Source of the DNA: Streptomyces bluensis
GTDB taxonomy: Bacteria > Actinomycetota > Actinomycetes > Streptomycetales > Streptomycetaceae
NCBI RefSeq assembly: GCF_014650715.1
Contig: NZ_BMVM01000026.1
Location: 21,999-85,998, forward strand
Reading direction: 5' to 3'
DNA length: 64,000 nucleotides
Shown: positions 16,084 to 24,581 of the stretch, piece after piece
How positions within the stretch are numbered: the stretch's first letter is position 1
Layout: the number at the start of each line of letters is the position of its first letter
Notes under the pieces: generated by a model
Database searches by the model: none
What the model was told of the DNA's origin: nothing
What the model saw: only the letters and a program-made list of their open reading frames with translations
Translations under genes and position numbers: made by a program

Positions 16084-17928
16084 TCAGCCCAGGTCGAAGG
16101 TGTTCGGCAGGCCGAGCCGGTAGCGCAGTTCGTCGGTGCGCTTGAGGGGTTCCATCTCCGGGGGCCGGTACAGCTCCCAGATCTCGCACCGTTCGGCATC
16201 CGAGCGGTCCGCGTCCAGCAGCGCGTTGACGGCCCGGCGCGCCGACTCGTTGGCGCCCTCCATGCTGGCCAGGTCGACATCGGTGCGGACGTAGTCGCCG
16301 GCGAGGAAGAAGTTCGGTACGGCCGTGCGCGCCGTGGGCCGGTTGTAGAGCGTTCCCGTCGGGTGGATGAGGAGTTGCTCCCGGTTCTGCGGGCCGGGGC
16401 CGCCGAGACCGGTCACCGCGGGGTCCATGAACCAGCCGAGGCGGTCGTCGTCGGTGAGCGTGGTCCTGCCGGAGTCGTTCAGGGCGTCCTTCAGCTGTGC
16501 CCAGCACTCGGCGACCACTTCCTCCTTCGTACACTCCCGGGCCGTCTTGCCGTACAGGATCCCCGGTTTGTCCCACTCCGAGATGATCGCGGAGAGACAG
16601 TCGCGGGTGCGCCCGTCGCCGTAGTCCGCCGGGAAGTCCCGTACGTCCCAGAACTGGGCCTGCCCGATGCCGGTGACCGACCAGGGTGAGTCGAGGCAGT
16701 TGATGTGGCCGTGGACGACCGGGGTGGGGGTGCGCAGATAGAACATCACGCCGACCATCCAGTCCGCCTCCAGCGCGTCGCACCGGGCGAGCTGCGGGTC
16801 GGCGGCGCGCAGGGCCGGGCCCCAGGTGGTGCGGGCGTGCTCGACGGGCAGGGCGCAGACGTAGTGGTCGGCCGTGATGGTGCGTTCGGTGCCCTCGTCC
16901 CGGTCCAGCACGCGTACGCCGGTGACGCGGCCGTCGGCGTACAGCACCTCCCGTACCTGCGTGTTCGTGACGAACTCGACGCCAAGGGAGCGGAGATGGC
17001 CGGCCCAGGGATCGATCCAGGCCTCGCTGGTGGGGGCGTTGAGGACGCGGTCGATGTCGGCGTCGCCGTCCATGCCACGGCCGAGCAGGCCCCACAGCAG
17101 CAGCGCCTCGATGATGACGCGGCCGACGGTACGTGTGGAGGCCACCTCGGCGCGGGTGGCGACGAGGTTGCGGGTCTGGCCGATGCCGAGGACGGCCCGG
17201 TACTCCTCGCTCATCTGTCCCGCGCGGATGAACTCCCACCAGCTGGTCTTCTCCCACTCGTCCTCACGGCGGGCGTCACAGCTGGTGAGATGGACGAGGA
17301 GACGGTTCGCGAAGTACGCGGCCTCGTGAGCGGGCAGGCGGGTGCCCAGGTCGAGGACCGACAGGATCTGGTCGCGGATCCAGGACGGGGTGATGTCGCC
17401 GGGCGCGGGCGGGGTGGTGGCGCGGCGCAGCGGGAAGTGCAGGTCGGGGCGGCCTCCGGCACGGGCGAAGAGGGCCTCGGTGCCGCTGCGGAGGTTGCCG
17501 CGGACGCCGTCGGCGTTGCCGGGGAAGGGGATGCGGCGCATGGTGTCCGGCAGGTTCCGGTAGAAGCCGGGGAAGAAGCGGAAACCGTGCTCGCCGGGAA
17601 GGGGCCGGCGGCCGCCCTCGCCGGTTCCCGGCACGTCCATCGAGCGGGCCTTGCCGCCGAGGACGTCGTAGTACTCGTAGACGGTGACGGCGTAGCCGCG
17701 TTCCGCGAGTTCATGGGCGGCGCTGAGGCCGGAGACTCCGCCGCCGAGGACGGCGACGCGTTTGGCCGCGGCGCGTTCGGCGGGAGCTGCGGCCGCCGGG
17801 CCCGCCTGCCACACGGCGAGGGAGCCCGTGGCAGTGCCGGCGGTGGCCGCGGCTCCGGCGCCTGCGAGGAAGCGCCTACGGGTGGGAGCGGAGGGCTCCG
17901 GTGGTCGGTCCGTGCGCTCTGTTGTCAT
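16084..17928 (-). CDS. Tat-exported FAD-dependent amine oxidase/phytoene-desaturase-like protein
   Basis: 614 aa. The N-terminus has a twin-arginine signal (TRRRFLAGAGAAATAG), so the folded flavoprotein is probably exported. A dinucleotide-binding loop follows (VAVLGGGVSGLSAAHELAERG, about residue 58), then NAD(P)/FAD domains of the phytoene desaturase/hydroxysqualene-dehydroxylase class and a C-terminal FAD contact FFLAGDYVRTDVDLASMEGA. The substrate is unknown; carotenoid genes are not nearby. It is convergent with the NlpC/P60 gene. The start MTTERTDRPPEP is supported by the Tat position. Confidence 0.82.
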   Translation of the reverse strand: MTTERTDRPPEPSAPTRRRFLAGAGAAATAGTATGSLAVWQAGPAAAAPAERAAAKRVAVLGGGVSGLSAAHELAERGYAVTVYEYYDVLGGKARSMDVPGTGEGGRRPLPGEHGFRFFPGFYRNLPDTMRRIPFPGNADGVRGNLRSGTEALFARAGGRPDLHFPLRRATTPPAPGDITPSWIRDQILSVLDLGTRLPAHEAAYFANRLLVHLTSCDARREDEWEKTSWWEFIRAGQMSEEYRAVLGIGQTRNLVATRAEVASTRTVGRVIIEALLLWGLLGRGMDGDADIDRVLNAPTSEAWIDPWAGHLRSLGVEFVTNTQVREVLYADGRVTGVRVLDRDEGTERTITADHYVCALPVEHARTTWGPALRAADPQLARCDALEADWMVGVMFYLRTPTPVVHGHINCLDSPWSVTGIGQAQFWDVRDFPADYGDGRTRDCLSAIISEWDKPGILYGKTARECTKEEVVAECWAQLKDALNDSGRTTLTDDDRLGWFMDPAVTGLGGPGPQNREQLLIHPTGTLYNRPTARTAVPNFFLAGDYVRTDVDLASMEGANESARRAVNALLDADRSDAERCEIWELYRPPEMEPLKRTDELRYRLGLPNTFDLG

Positions 17929-18109
17929 GGATAGGGAAGGTAGGGAGACGCCCGGCCGAACGGAAGGTCACCGCAGCGTCACCCACAGCATCCTCACAGC
18001 AGCGAGAACAACCGGCCCCACGCACGGCCACCGGGCGAGCGCCCTCCGGCCGTGCGTAGGGCCGGTGTTCGGAGTCCTGGCGGCGACCGAGGGGGCGCCG
18101 CCGCCGTGC

Positions 18110-18162
18110 TCAGGCCTTCGGGGCCACCTTGGTAAGACCGCGTTGGAGGTGGTCCCGCATGA
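18110..18162 (-). repeat. diverged duplicate of the 3' tail of the geranylgeranyl-reductase gene
   Basis: The last ~50 bp of the upstream gene, coding GLSKVAPKA and stop, are followed directly by a similar stretch that would encode GLTKVAPKA and stop. Offset between copies is 53 bp and about three quarters of the bases match. It reads as an old tandem duplication of the gene end and is not translated from the main frame. Confidence 0.6.
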
Positions 18163-19473
18163 TCAAGCCTTCGGTGCCACCTTGCTCAGGCCGTTGATGA
18201 TGCGGTCCATCGCGTCGCCGCCCGTCGGGTCGGTGAGGTTGGCCAGCAGCTTCAGCGTGAACTTCATCAGCAGGGGGTGGGTGAGGCCGCGCTCGGTCGC
18301 CAGTTTCATGACCTTCGGGTTGCCGATGAGCTTCACGAAGGCACGGCCCAGCGTGTAGTAGCCGCCGTAGGTGTCCTTCAGGATGCGGGGGTAGCTCCGC
18401 AGGGCGAGTTCGCGCTGGCCGGGGGTCGACCGGGCGTGGGCCTGGACGATGACGTCCGCGGCGATCTGGCCGGACTCCATGGCGTAGGCGATGCCCTCGC
18501 CGTTGAAGGGGTTGACGAGGCCGCCCGCGTCGCCGACCAGCAGCAGGCCCTTGGTGTAGTGGGGCTGGCGGTTGAAGGCCATGGGGAGGGCGGCGCCGCG
18601 GATCGGGCCGGTCATGTTGTCCGGGGTGTAGCCCCACTCCTCGGGCATCGACGCGCACCATGCCTTGAGGACCTCGCGCCAGTCCAGTTCCTTGAAGGAG
18701 GCCGAGGTGTTCAGGACGCCCAGGCCGACGTTCGACGTGCCGTCGCCCATGCCGAAGATCCAGCCGTAGCCGGGGAGCAGACGGTCCTCTCCGGGACCGC
18801 GGCGGTCCCACAGCTCCAGCCAGGACTCCAGGTAGTCGTCGTCGTGGCGCGGCGAGGTGAAGTACGTGCGGACCGCGACACCCATGGGGCGGTCCTCGCG
18901 GCGGTGCAGGCCCATCGCGAGGGACAGGCGGGTGGAGTTGCCGTCGGCGGCCACGACCAGCGGCGCGTGGAACGTGACGTCCCGTTTCTCCTTCGAACCC
19001 GACTCGGCGTCGCCGAGCTTGGCGTGGACGCCCGTGATGCGGCCCGTGCGGTCGTCGATGACCGGGGCGCCGACGTTGCAGCGCTCGTAGAGTCGCGCGC
19101 CCGCCTTCTGGGCCTGCCGGGCCAGTTGCTCGTCGAAATCGTCGCGCTTGCGGACCAGGCCGTAGTCCGGGTACGCGGCGAGATCCGGCCAGTCGAGCTG
19201 GAGGCGGACGCCGCCGCCGATGATGCGCAGCCCCTTGTTGCGGAGCCAGCCGGCCTCCTCGGAGATGTCGATGCCCATCGACACCAGTTGCTTCGTCGCA
19301 CGGGGCGTCAGACCGTCGCCGCACACCTTCTCGCGCGGGAAGGCGGTCTTCTCCAGCAGCAGGACATCCAGTCCGGCCTTGGCCAGGTAGTACGCGGTGG
19401 TGGAACCGGCTGGTCCGGCCCCGACGACGATCACATCGGCGGTGTGTTCGGTAAGGGGCTGGGGCTCGGTCAC
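18163..19473 (-). CDS. geranylgeranyl reductase family flavoprotein, probable menaquinone side-chain reductase
   Basis: FAD enzyme of the geranylgeranyl reductase/MenJ group, which saturates isoprenoid double bonds. Motifs: VIVVGAGPAGSTTAYYLAKAG near residue 13, the substrate-pocket motif FPREKVCGDGLTPRA near 45, and GLLLVGDAGGLVNPFNGEGI near 295. 436 aa. Start taken at a GTG preceded by GGGGAGA; an ATG at 19581 is in frame but gives an unusual Arg-rich leader. Streptomycetes make partly saturated menaquinones, and menG, mqnC and mqnA are close by, so menaquinone is the likely substrate (inference). Confidence 0.85.
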   Translation of the reverse strand: MTEPQPLTEHTADVIVVGAGPAGSTTAYYLAKAGLDVLLLEKTAFPREKVCGDGLTPRATKQLVSMGIDISEEAGWLRNKGLRIIGGGVRLQLDWPDLAAYPDYGLVRKRDDFDEQLARQAQKAGARLYERCNVGAPVIDDRTGRITGVHAKLGDAESGSKEKRDVTFHAPLVVAADGNSTRLSLAMGLHRREDRPMGVAVRTYFTSPRHDDDYLESWLELWDRRGPGEDRLLPGYGWIFGMGDGTSNVGLGVLNTSASFKELDWREVLKAWCASMPEEWGYTPDNMTGPIRGAALPMAFNRQPHYTKGLLLVGDAGGLVNPFNGEGIAYAMESGQIAADVIVQAHARSTPGQRELALRSYPRILKDTYGGYYTLGRAFVKLIGNPKVMKLATERGLTHPLLMKFTLKLLANLTDPTGGDAMDRIINGLSKVAPKA

Positions 19474-19636
19474 GGCGGTTTCTCCCCGAGTCTCGAAATC
19501 AGCGTGCCGCAGTCCGAGGCCGCGAAGACCCGGAACGGGACCGGGACCGCGAAGACTCGAAAACAGGGTGCTGACGGGCACTGGACATGGGCAGTCTATT
19601 CAGCGGTACCGATCACCTGGCTGAAGGGCTGCCCCT

Positions 19637-20143
19637 GTGAACAGAGCTCCCGACGTACGGTTGCGTGTCCCCACGGACGAGGACGCCATCGCCTGGCACC
19701 GGATCTTCGACGACCCCGAGGTCATGGAGTTCCACGGGGGCAGGTCCGCCGAGCTGTCCGTCTACGAGGAGCTCACCGCCCGCCAGCGCCGCCACGACGC
19801 CGAGTACGGCTTCTGCTTCTGGACCATGCTCGACGCGGACGACCAGGTCATCGGCTTCACGGGCGCCCAGCCGTGGCCGCACGAGAGCTTCGGCCCGGTG
19901 GGCGAGATCGAGATCGGCTGGCGGCTCGCACGAACCCACTGGGGCCAGGGATACGTCACCGCGGCCGCCCGGGAGACCCTCGACCGCGTGCGCCGGGCGG
20001 GCGTCCCCACCGTCGTCGCCATGGTCCACTCCGAGAACAAGCGCTCCATCGCCGTGACCCAGCGCCTGGGCATGGAGCTGGAGGAGCTCTTCACCACGCC
20101 CACGACGAAGGCCGTCGGACACCAATACCGACTCAACCTGTAA
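19637..20143 (+). CDS. GNAT family N-acetyltransferase
   Basis: 168 aa acetyltransferase of the RimJ/RimL-like branch. The acetyl-CoA loop is recognised in GWRLARTHWGQGYVTAAARE, and the late strand-turn-strand in VAMVHSENKRSIAVTQRLGM with the Asn/Ser pair typical of the family. The substrate (an amine or protein N-terminus) cannot be told. GTG start, divergent from the reductase gene 160 bp away. Confidence 0.85.
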   Translation: MNRAPDVRLRVPTDEDAIAWHRIFDDPEVMEFHGGRSAELSVYEELTARQRRHDAEYGFCFWTMLDADDQVIGFTGAQPWPHESFGPVGEIEIGWRLARTHWGQGYVTAAARETLDRVRRAGVPTVVAMVHSENKRSIAVTQRLGMELEELFTTPTTKAVGHQYRLNL

Positions 20144-20248
20144 CTCAAAGTAGCCAACCGCTACGAATTTGGTTACAGATAGACACCAACCGCTTCCGGC
20201 GGACACCCCCTCGCGGTTACCCTGCCAGTACCGCTGGGGGTGACATCT

Positions 20249-20581
20249 GTGCGCATAACGCCCAAGACACCTGAAGTGCGCGTGCCGCGACTCGTCGGCC
20301 TGATGGCCGTGGACGCGCGTGAGACAGCCCAGGCACGTGGTGTGCTGCTCGCCGCGCCCGACCGCCCCGACTTCCATCTCGCCGTCGTCGACTACGTCGT
20401 ACGGCAGTATCCGCAGCCCGGGACGGAGGTTCCTCGCGGGGCCGTGGTCACCGTGTGGTTCGACTTCGGGGAGGGCGAGGGGGGCGGGGGCGTGCGTGAG
20501 CCCCGGCGGGGCGGGCCGCCACCCGGTGGCCTGCAGCGGGAGTTGGACGCACCGGGGGATCCGTTCCCGGTGCTCCGGTAG
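20249..20581 (+). CDS. single PASTA-domain small protein
   Basis: About 110 aa with one PASTA domain (residues ~10-75: VRVPRLVGLMAVDARETAQARG ... VVRQYPQPGTEVPRGAVVTVWF), the fold that binds muropeptides or beta-lactams in PknB kinases and PBPs. No membrane segment or signal peptide is seen, and the C-terminus is Gly/Arg/Pro-rich. The GTG at 20249 is preferred to the one at 20240 because GGGGGTG then sits 6 nt upstream. Function unknown. Ends convergent with menG. Confidence 0.72.
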   Translation: MRITPKTPEVRVPRLVGLMAVDARETAQARGVLLAAPDRPDFHLAVVDYVVRQYPQPGTEVPRGAVVTVWFDFGEGEGGGGVREPRRGGPPPGGLQRELDAPGDPFPVLR

Positions 20582-20617
20582 GGCCGCGCAGACTTCGGTA
20601 GCGCCACGCGGCCGCTG

Positions 20618-21313
20618 TCACGCCTGCTTGAATCCCCTGTGCAACGCCACGACCCCACCCGTCAGGTTCCGCCACGCCACCTTCCCCCAGCCCGCCTCGC
20701 CCAGGCGCCCGGCGAGCGCCCGCTGGTCCGGCCAGGCGCGGATGGACTCGGCGAGGTACACGTACGCGTCGGGGCTGGACGACACCGCCCGCGCCGCCGG
20801 AGGCAGCGCACGCATCAGGTACTCGGTGTAGACGGTGCGGAACGGCGCCCATGTGGGGTGCGAGAACTCGCAGATCACCACCCGGCCGCCGGGCTTGGTC
20901 ACCCGGTACATCTCGCGCAGCGCGGCGTCCGTGTCCTGGACGTTCCGCAGCCCGAACGAGATCGTCACCGCGTCGAAGGTGTCGTCCTTGAAGGGAAGTT
21001 TCGTCGCGTCGCCTGCTGTGAAGGGCAGCCAGGAGTGCCGCTGCTTGCCGACACGGAGCATCCCGAGCGAGAAGTCGCACGGCACGACGTAGGCGCCCGT
21101 CCGCGCGAACGGCAGCGACGAGGTGGCGGTGCCGGCGGCGAGGTCCAGCACCTTCTGCGCGGGCCGCGCGTCGACGGCCCTGGCGACCTCCTTGCGCCAC
21201 AGCCGGGCCTGCCCGAGGGACAGCACGTCGTTGGTCAGGTCGTACCGTTCCGCCACGTCGTCGAACATCGAGGCGACTTCGTGCGGCTGCTTGTCCAGGG
21301 ATGCGCGGGTCAC
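20618..21313 (-). CDS. menG: demethylmenaquinone methyltransferase
   Basis: UbiE/MenG-type SAM methyltransferase, the last step of menaquinone synthesis. The SAM-binding loop KVLDLAAGTATSSLPFA, the family motif DALRxPF-like FKDDTFDAVTISFGLRNVQD and the MYRVTKPGGRVVICEFSHPT segment are all present. 231 aa from the GTG at 21311-21313 (VTRASLDKQPHEVASMFD); an ATG further upstream in frame adds a non-conserved MGASGPYCQNGP. It acts at the membrane on the product of prenylation. Sits near mqnC/mqnA and the probable menaquinone reductase. Confidence 0.93.
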   Translation of the reverse strand: MTRASLDKQPHEVASMFDDVAERYDLTNDVLSLGQARLWRKEVARAVDARPAQKVLDLAAGTATSSLPFARTGAYVVPCDFSLGMLRVGKQRHSWLPFTAGDATKLPFKDDTFDAVTISFGLRNVQDTDAALREMYRVTKPGGRVVICEFSHPTWAPFRTVYTEYLMRALPPAARAVSSSPDAYVYLAESIRAWPDQRALAGRLGEAGWGKVAWRNLTGGVVALHRGFKQA

Positions 21314-21625
21314 AGGGCCATTCTGGCAGTACGGGCCGGACGCACCCACGCCCGGCCCACCCGCGGGCTCCCGCGCGCTACGGCGACAGCCGCGGTCTCT
21401 TCTTTTCTCGATGGCTTATTCGGATTGCATGTCCCGAGATATCAGGCAGGTTTTATCTACGCCCCATACCTCCTGAACCTCCCTTCTGAACCTCCTGAAC
21501 TTCCTGAACCGCCTGCACTTCGATGATCTTTATGAAGCACAGCCGCATGTGATTCGTATCCATCGGAAGAGCTTTCTGTTTCCGTCGTGAGACAGAAACC
21601 ACGAACGACCATGAGAGCGGGTCAT
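21314..21625. other. AT-rich gap with short 9-bp repeats before the lipoprotein gene
   Basis: About 310 bp without a gene. The right half (21400-21620) is much richer in A and T than its surroundings and holds a run of degenerate 9-mers of the type CCTCCTGAA (21468-21515). It must contain the promoters of menG (leftward) and the lipoprotein gene (rightward), but no convincing hexamers stand out. A 60-codon minus-strand frame here has non-coding codon use. Confidence 0.5.
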
Positions 21626-22681
21626 ATGCCGACACGGAGTTTCCTGAAGCCTGTCGCCGGACTCTTCTGCCTGGTGGCGCTGGCCTGTGCAGGCTGCTCC
21701 CCGGGGCCGGGTTCAGACACGGACACGGACGCGGGTGCGGATGCGCATACGGATACGGATACGGATCCGAACCCGAGCAGTACCGGGCCCGCCGGGGAGT
21801 CGGCGACGGGGTACGCGCCCTATGTGAGCGCCACGACCGCGTCCGGACTGGACTCGGCGGGGTCGGCGTCGGCGTACAACCTGGCGTTCGTGCTCGCGGA
21901 CGGCGGTGACTGCACGCCGATGTGGGACGGGGCGAAGTCGATCGGCGACGTGGCGGTCAAGTCCCGCATCGCGGCGCTGACGGACTCGGGGGCGACGGTA
22001 CGGGTGTCCTTCGGCGGGGCGGCGGGCACGGAGCTGGCCAGGTCCTGCGACAGCGCGTCGGAGCTGGCCAAGGCGTACGGGGAGGCGCTCGACGCGGCCG
22101 GGGCGAGTGAGGCCGACTTCGACATCGAGGGGGACGCGTTGAAGGACTCCGGCTCGGTCGACCTGCGCTCCAAGGCGATAGCCCTGCTCCAGAAGGACCG
22201 CCCGGACCTGTCCGTGTCCTTCACCCTGCCCGTCATGCCCTCCGGTCTCGGTGACGACAGCGTGGCGCTGCTGGAGTCGGCGAACGACAACTCCGTCGAG
22301 GTCTCCACGGTCAACATCATGACCATGAACTACGGCAGTTCGTACGACGGCGACATGGGCGACTACGCGGAGCAGTCCGCCGAGGCGACCCACGACCAGC
22401 TCGCCGACATCTTCGGCCTCTCGGACTCCGCGGCGTGGCGGGGTATGGCCCTCACGTCGATGATCGGGCAGAACGACGTCGACGAGGAGACGTTCACGCT
22501 CGACGACGGGGCTCAGGTGCGGGAGTTCGCCGAGGAGAAGGGCATCGCCTGGGTGTCCATGTGGGCTGCCTTCCGTGATCGCCAGTGCGCGGGCGACGAC
22601 TCGTCGTCGGGTGCCGCGCGCAGCGACTGCAGCGGCGTCGAGCAGGAGGAGGGGGCGTTCGCGCAGACGCTCTCGGGCTGA
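21626..22681 (+). CDS. lipoprotein with GH18 chitinase-like domain
   Basis: 351 aa. Signal peptide with lipobox ALACAGC places the lipidated Cys at 24. A Thr/Asp-rich linker encoded by ACGGATACGGAT-type repeats follows, then a GH18-like TIM barrel. The GH18 signature appears as ADFDIEG (expected DGxDxDxE), with Glu168 as probable acid; STVNIMTMNYG near 230 is the next family strand. It resembles secreted chitinases without binding modules. A DasR-type operator was looked for upstream and not seen. RBS GAGAGCGGG before the chosen ATG; an ATG at 21611 is also in frame. Confidence 0.82.
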   Translation: MPTRSFLKPVAGLFCLVALACAGCSPGPGSDTDTDAGADAHTDTDTDPNPSSTGPAGESATGYAPYVSATTASGLDSAGSASAYNLAFVLADGGDCTPMWDGAKSIGDVAVKSRIAALTDSGATVRVSFGGAAGTELARSCDSASELAKAYGEALDAAGASEADFDIEGDALKDSGSVDLRSKAIALLQKDRPDLSVSFTLPVMPSGLGDDSVALLESANDNSVEVSTVNIMTMNYGSSYDGDMGDYAEQSAEATHDQLADIFGLSDSAAWRGMALTSMIGQNDVDEETFTLDDGAQVREFAEEKGIAWVSMWAAFRDRQCAGDDSSSGAARSDCSGVEQEEGAFAQTLSG

Positions 22682-22694
22682 GGCCCGGGGAACG

Positions 22695-23144
22695 TCAGCG
22701 GCGTCTGTGGACCAGGCGGCCCGCGCACACCGTGGCGACGCACGCCCCCTTCCCGTCGAGCACCGCGAGATCCGCACGGGCCCCCGGCACCAGGGCCACG
22801 GGACGGACACCCGGCAGCACCACCACGTCGTTCCGCACGGCCGCCGCCCGCAGTTCGGGCGCGTCGGCGTACTCCGCCAGGACCGCGACCGCGCCCGACT
22901 TGAGCACCGCGTGGACGCGTTCACGCGGTGTGGGGGCGTCCGGAAGCGGGCCCTCGTGGATGCGGGCGGGACCGAGGGCACCGGGCCAGCGGCGCACGCG
23001 GGCGCCCGGGAACCGCTCCTGGACCTCCGCCAGTGTCCCCACGGCGGCGACCCGGTCGCCCTCCACGGCCACGGCACCGTCCTTGACGGGCTCCGGGTCG
23101 TCCCAGGCGCGGCGCACCTCGTCCGCGGCGTGAATCGTCAGCAC
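22695..23144 (-). CDS. small imidazolonepropionase-like (amidohydrolase-related) protein
   Basis: 149 aa corresponding to the composite beta-sandwich that normally brackets an amidohydrolase barrel: an N-terminal part (VKDGAVAVEGDRVAAVGTL) and a C-terminal part (LVPGARADLAVLDGKGACVATVCAGRLVHR) with only a short helix-rich middle. The metal-binding HxH and barrel are missing, so it is not an active hydrolase of the usual kind. GTG start with GGGGGAC upstream. The same mini-protein is, as far as I recall, common in Streptomyces beside mqnC; its role is unknown. Confidence 0.7.
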   Translation of the reverse strand: MLTIHAADEVRRAWDDPEPVKDGAVAVEGDRVAAVGTLAEVQERFPGARVRRWPGALGPARIHEGPLPDAPTPRERVHAVLKSGAVAVLAEYADAPELRAAAVRNDVVVLPGVRPVALVPGARADLAVLDGKGACVATVCAGRLVHRRR

Positions 23145-23211
23145 GCGTCCCCCAGTCGGCCCCTCAGCCGACCCCTCAGCCGACCCATCGCTTGCACGCT
23201 CGGTTGGACCC

Positions 23212-24441
23212 TCAGTTGGACGCCAGCAGCTTCAGCTCGGGGTGGGCCGTGCCGCCCTCGATCGCCGTCGACGAGATGTGCGAGGCCACCCGCTCGTCGA
23301 CCGGGTCGTTCGCCGGGTCGTCGTGGACGACGATGTGCTCGTAGGTGGTGGTGCGCTGGGCGGGGACCCGGTCGGCCTTGCGGATCAGGTCGATGATCTC
23401 CTGCCGGTTGGAGCGGTGCTTGGCGCCGGCCGACGACACCACGTTCTCCTCCAGCATGATCGAGCCGAGGTCGTCCGCACCGTAGTGCAGGGAGAGTTGA
23501 CCGATCTCCTTGCCCGTCGTCAGCCAGGAGCCCTGGATGTGGGCGATGTTGTCCATGAAGATCCGCGCGATGGCGATCATCCGCAGGTACTCGAACAGCG
23601 TGGCCTGCGTACGGCCCTTGAGGTGGTTGTTCTCCGGCTGGTACGTGTACGGGATGAAGGCCCGGAAGCCGCCCGTCCGGTCCTGCACGTCACGGATCAT
23701 CCGCAGGTGCTCGATGCGCTCGGCGTTCGTCTCGCCGGTACCCATGAGCATCGTGGAGGTGGACTCCACGCCGAGGTTGTGCGCGGTCTCCATGATCTCC
23801 AGCCAGCGCTCGCCGCTCTCCTTCAGCGGGGCGATGGCCTTGCGGGGCCGGGCGGGCAGCAACTCGGCGCCGGCGCCCGCGAAGGAGTCCAGACCGGCCG
23901 CGTGGATGCGCTGGATGGCCTCCTCCACGCTCACCTTCGAGATGCGGGCCATGTGCTCGACCTCGGACGCGCCCAGGGAGTGGATGACCAGCTGCGGGAA
24001 CTCCTTCTTGATGGCGGCGAAGTGCTTCTCGTAGTACTCGACGCCGTAGTCCGGGTGGTGCCCGCCCTGGAACATGATCTGCGTGCCGCCGAGTTCGACC
24101 GTCTCGGCGCAGCGGCGCAGGATGTCGTCCAGGTCCCGGGTCCAGCCCTTGGCCGTGTCCTTCGGCGCGGCGTAGAACGCGCAGAACTTGCACGCCGTCA
24201 CGCAGACGTTCGTGTAGTTGATGTTCCGCTCGATGATGTACGTCGCGATGTGCTCGACACCCGCGTACTTCCGCCGCCGTACGGCGTCCGCGGCGGCGCC
24301 CAGCGCGTGCAGCGGCGCGTCGCGGTAGAGGACGAGCGCCTCCTCGGGAGTGATCCGCCCACCCGCGGCGGCACGGTCGAGGACGGCTGTGACATCACAA
24401 GACGTGACATCACACGACGTCAGGTCGGCCTTCTCGGTCAC
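23212..24441 (-). CDS. mqnC: cyclic dehypoxanthinyl futalosine synthase
   Basis: Radical SAM enzyme of the futalosine route to menaquinone; it cyclises dehypoxanthine futalosine. The cluster motif is CVTACKFC (CxxxCxxC) near residue 80, in the context ERNINYTNVCVTACKFCAFY shared with CofH and MqnE. 409 aa. The N-terminus holds a duplicated TSCDV pentapeptide from a 15-bp tandem repeat, upstream of the conserved part. GTG start. Neighbouring mqnA and menG support the pathway call. Confidence 0.93.
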   Translation of the reverse strand: MTEKADLTSCDVTSCDVTAVLDRAAAGGRITPEEALVLYRDAPLHALGAAADAVRRRKYAGVEHIATYIIERNINYTNVCVTACKFCAFYAAPKDTAKGWTRDLDDILRRCAETVELGGTQIMFQGGHHPDYGVEYYEKHFAAIKKEFPQLVIHSLGASEVEHMARISKVSVEEAIQRIHAAGLDSFAGAGAELLPARPRKAIAPLKESGERWLEIMETAHNLGVESTSTMLMGTGETNAERIEHLRMIRDVQDRTGGFRAFIPYTYQPENNHLKGRTQATLFEYLRMIAIARIFMDNIAHIQGSWLTTGKEIGQLSLHYGADDLGSIMLEENVVSSAGAKHRSNRQEIIDLIRKADRVPAQRTTTYEHIVVHDDPANDPVDERVASHISSTAIEGGTAHPELKLLASN

Positions 24442-24581
24442 CGGGCGTCCCTTTCGTAGAGCCTCGCAAGGGTGCGGACAGACCGGACCAGCCTACGCCA
24501 GGGGCCGGAATCACCCGACGCCAGGCTGTGGACGACCGACCGCGACCGATCACGACCGGCACCCCCGCGCCGGGCCGCCCG

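Noticed and set aside
21626..22681. DasR operator before the chitinase-like lipoprotein
   Set aside because: No TGGTCTAGACCA-like palindrome found in the 300 bp upstream.
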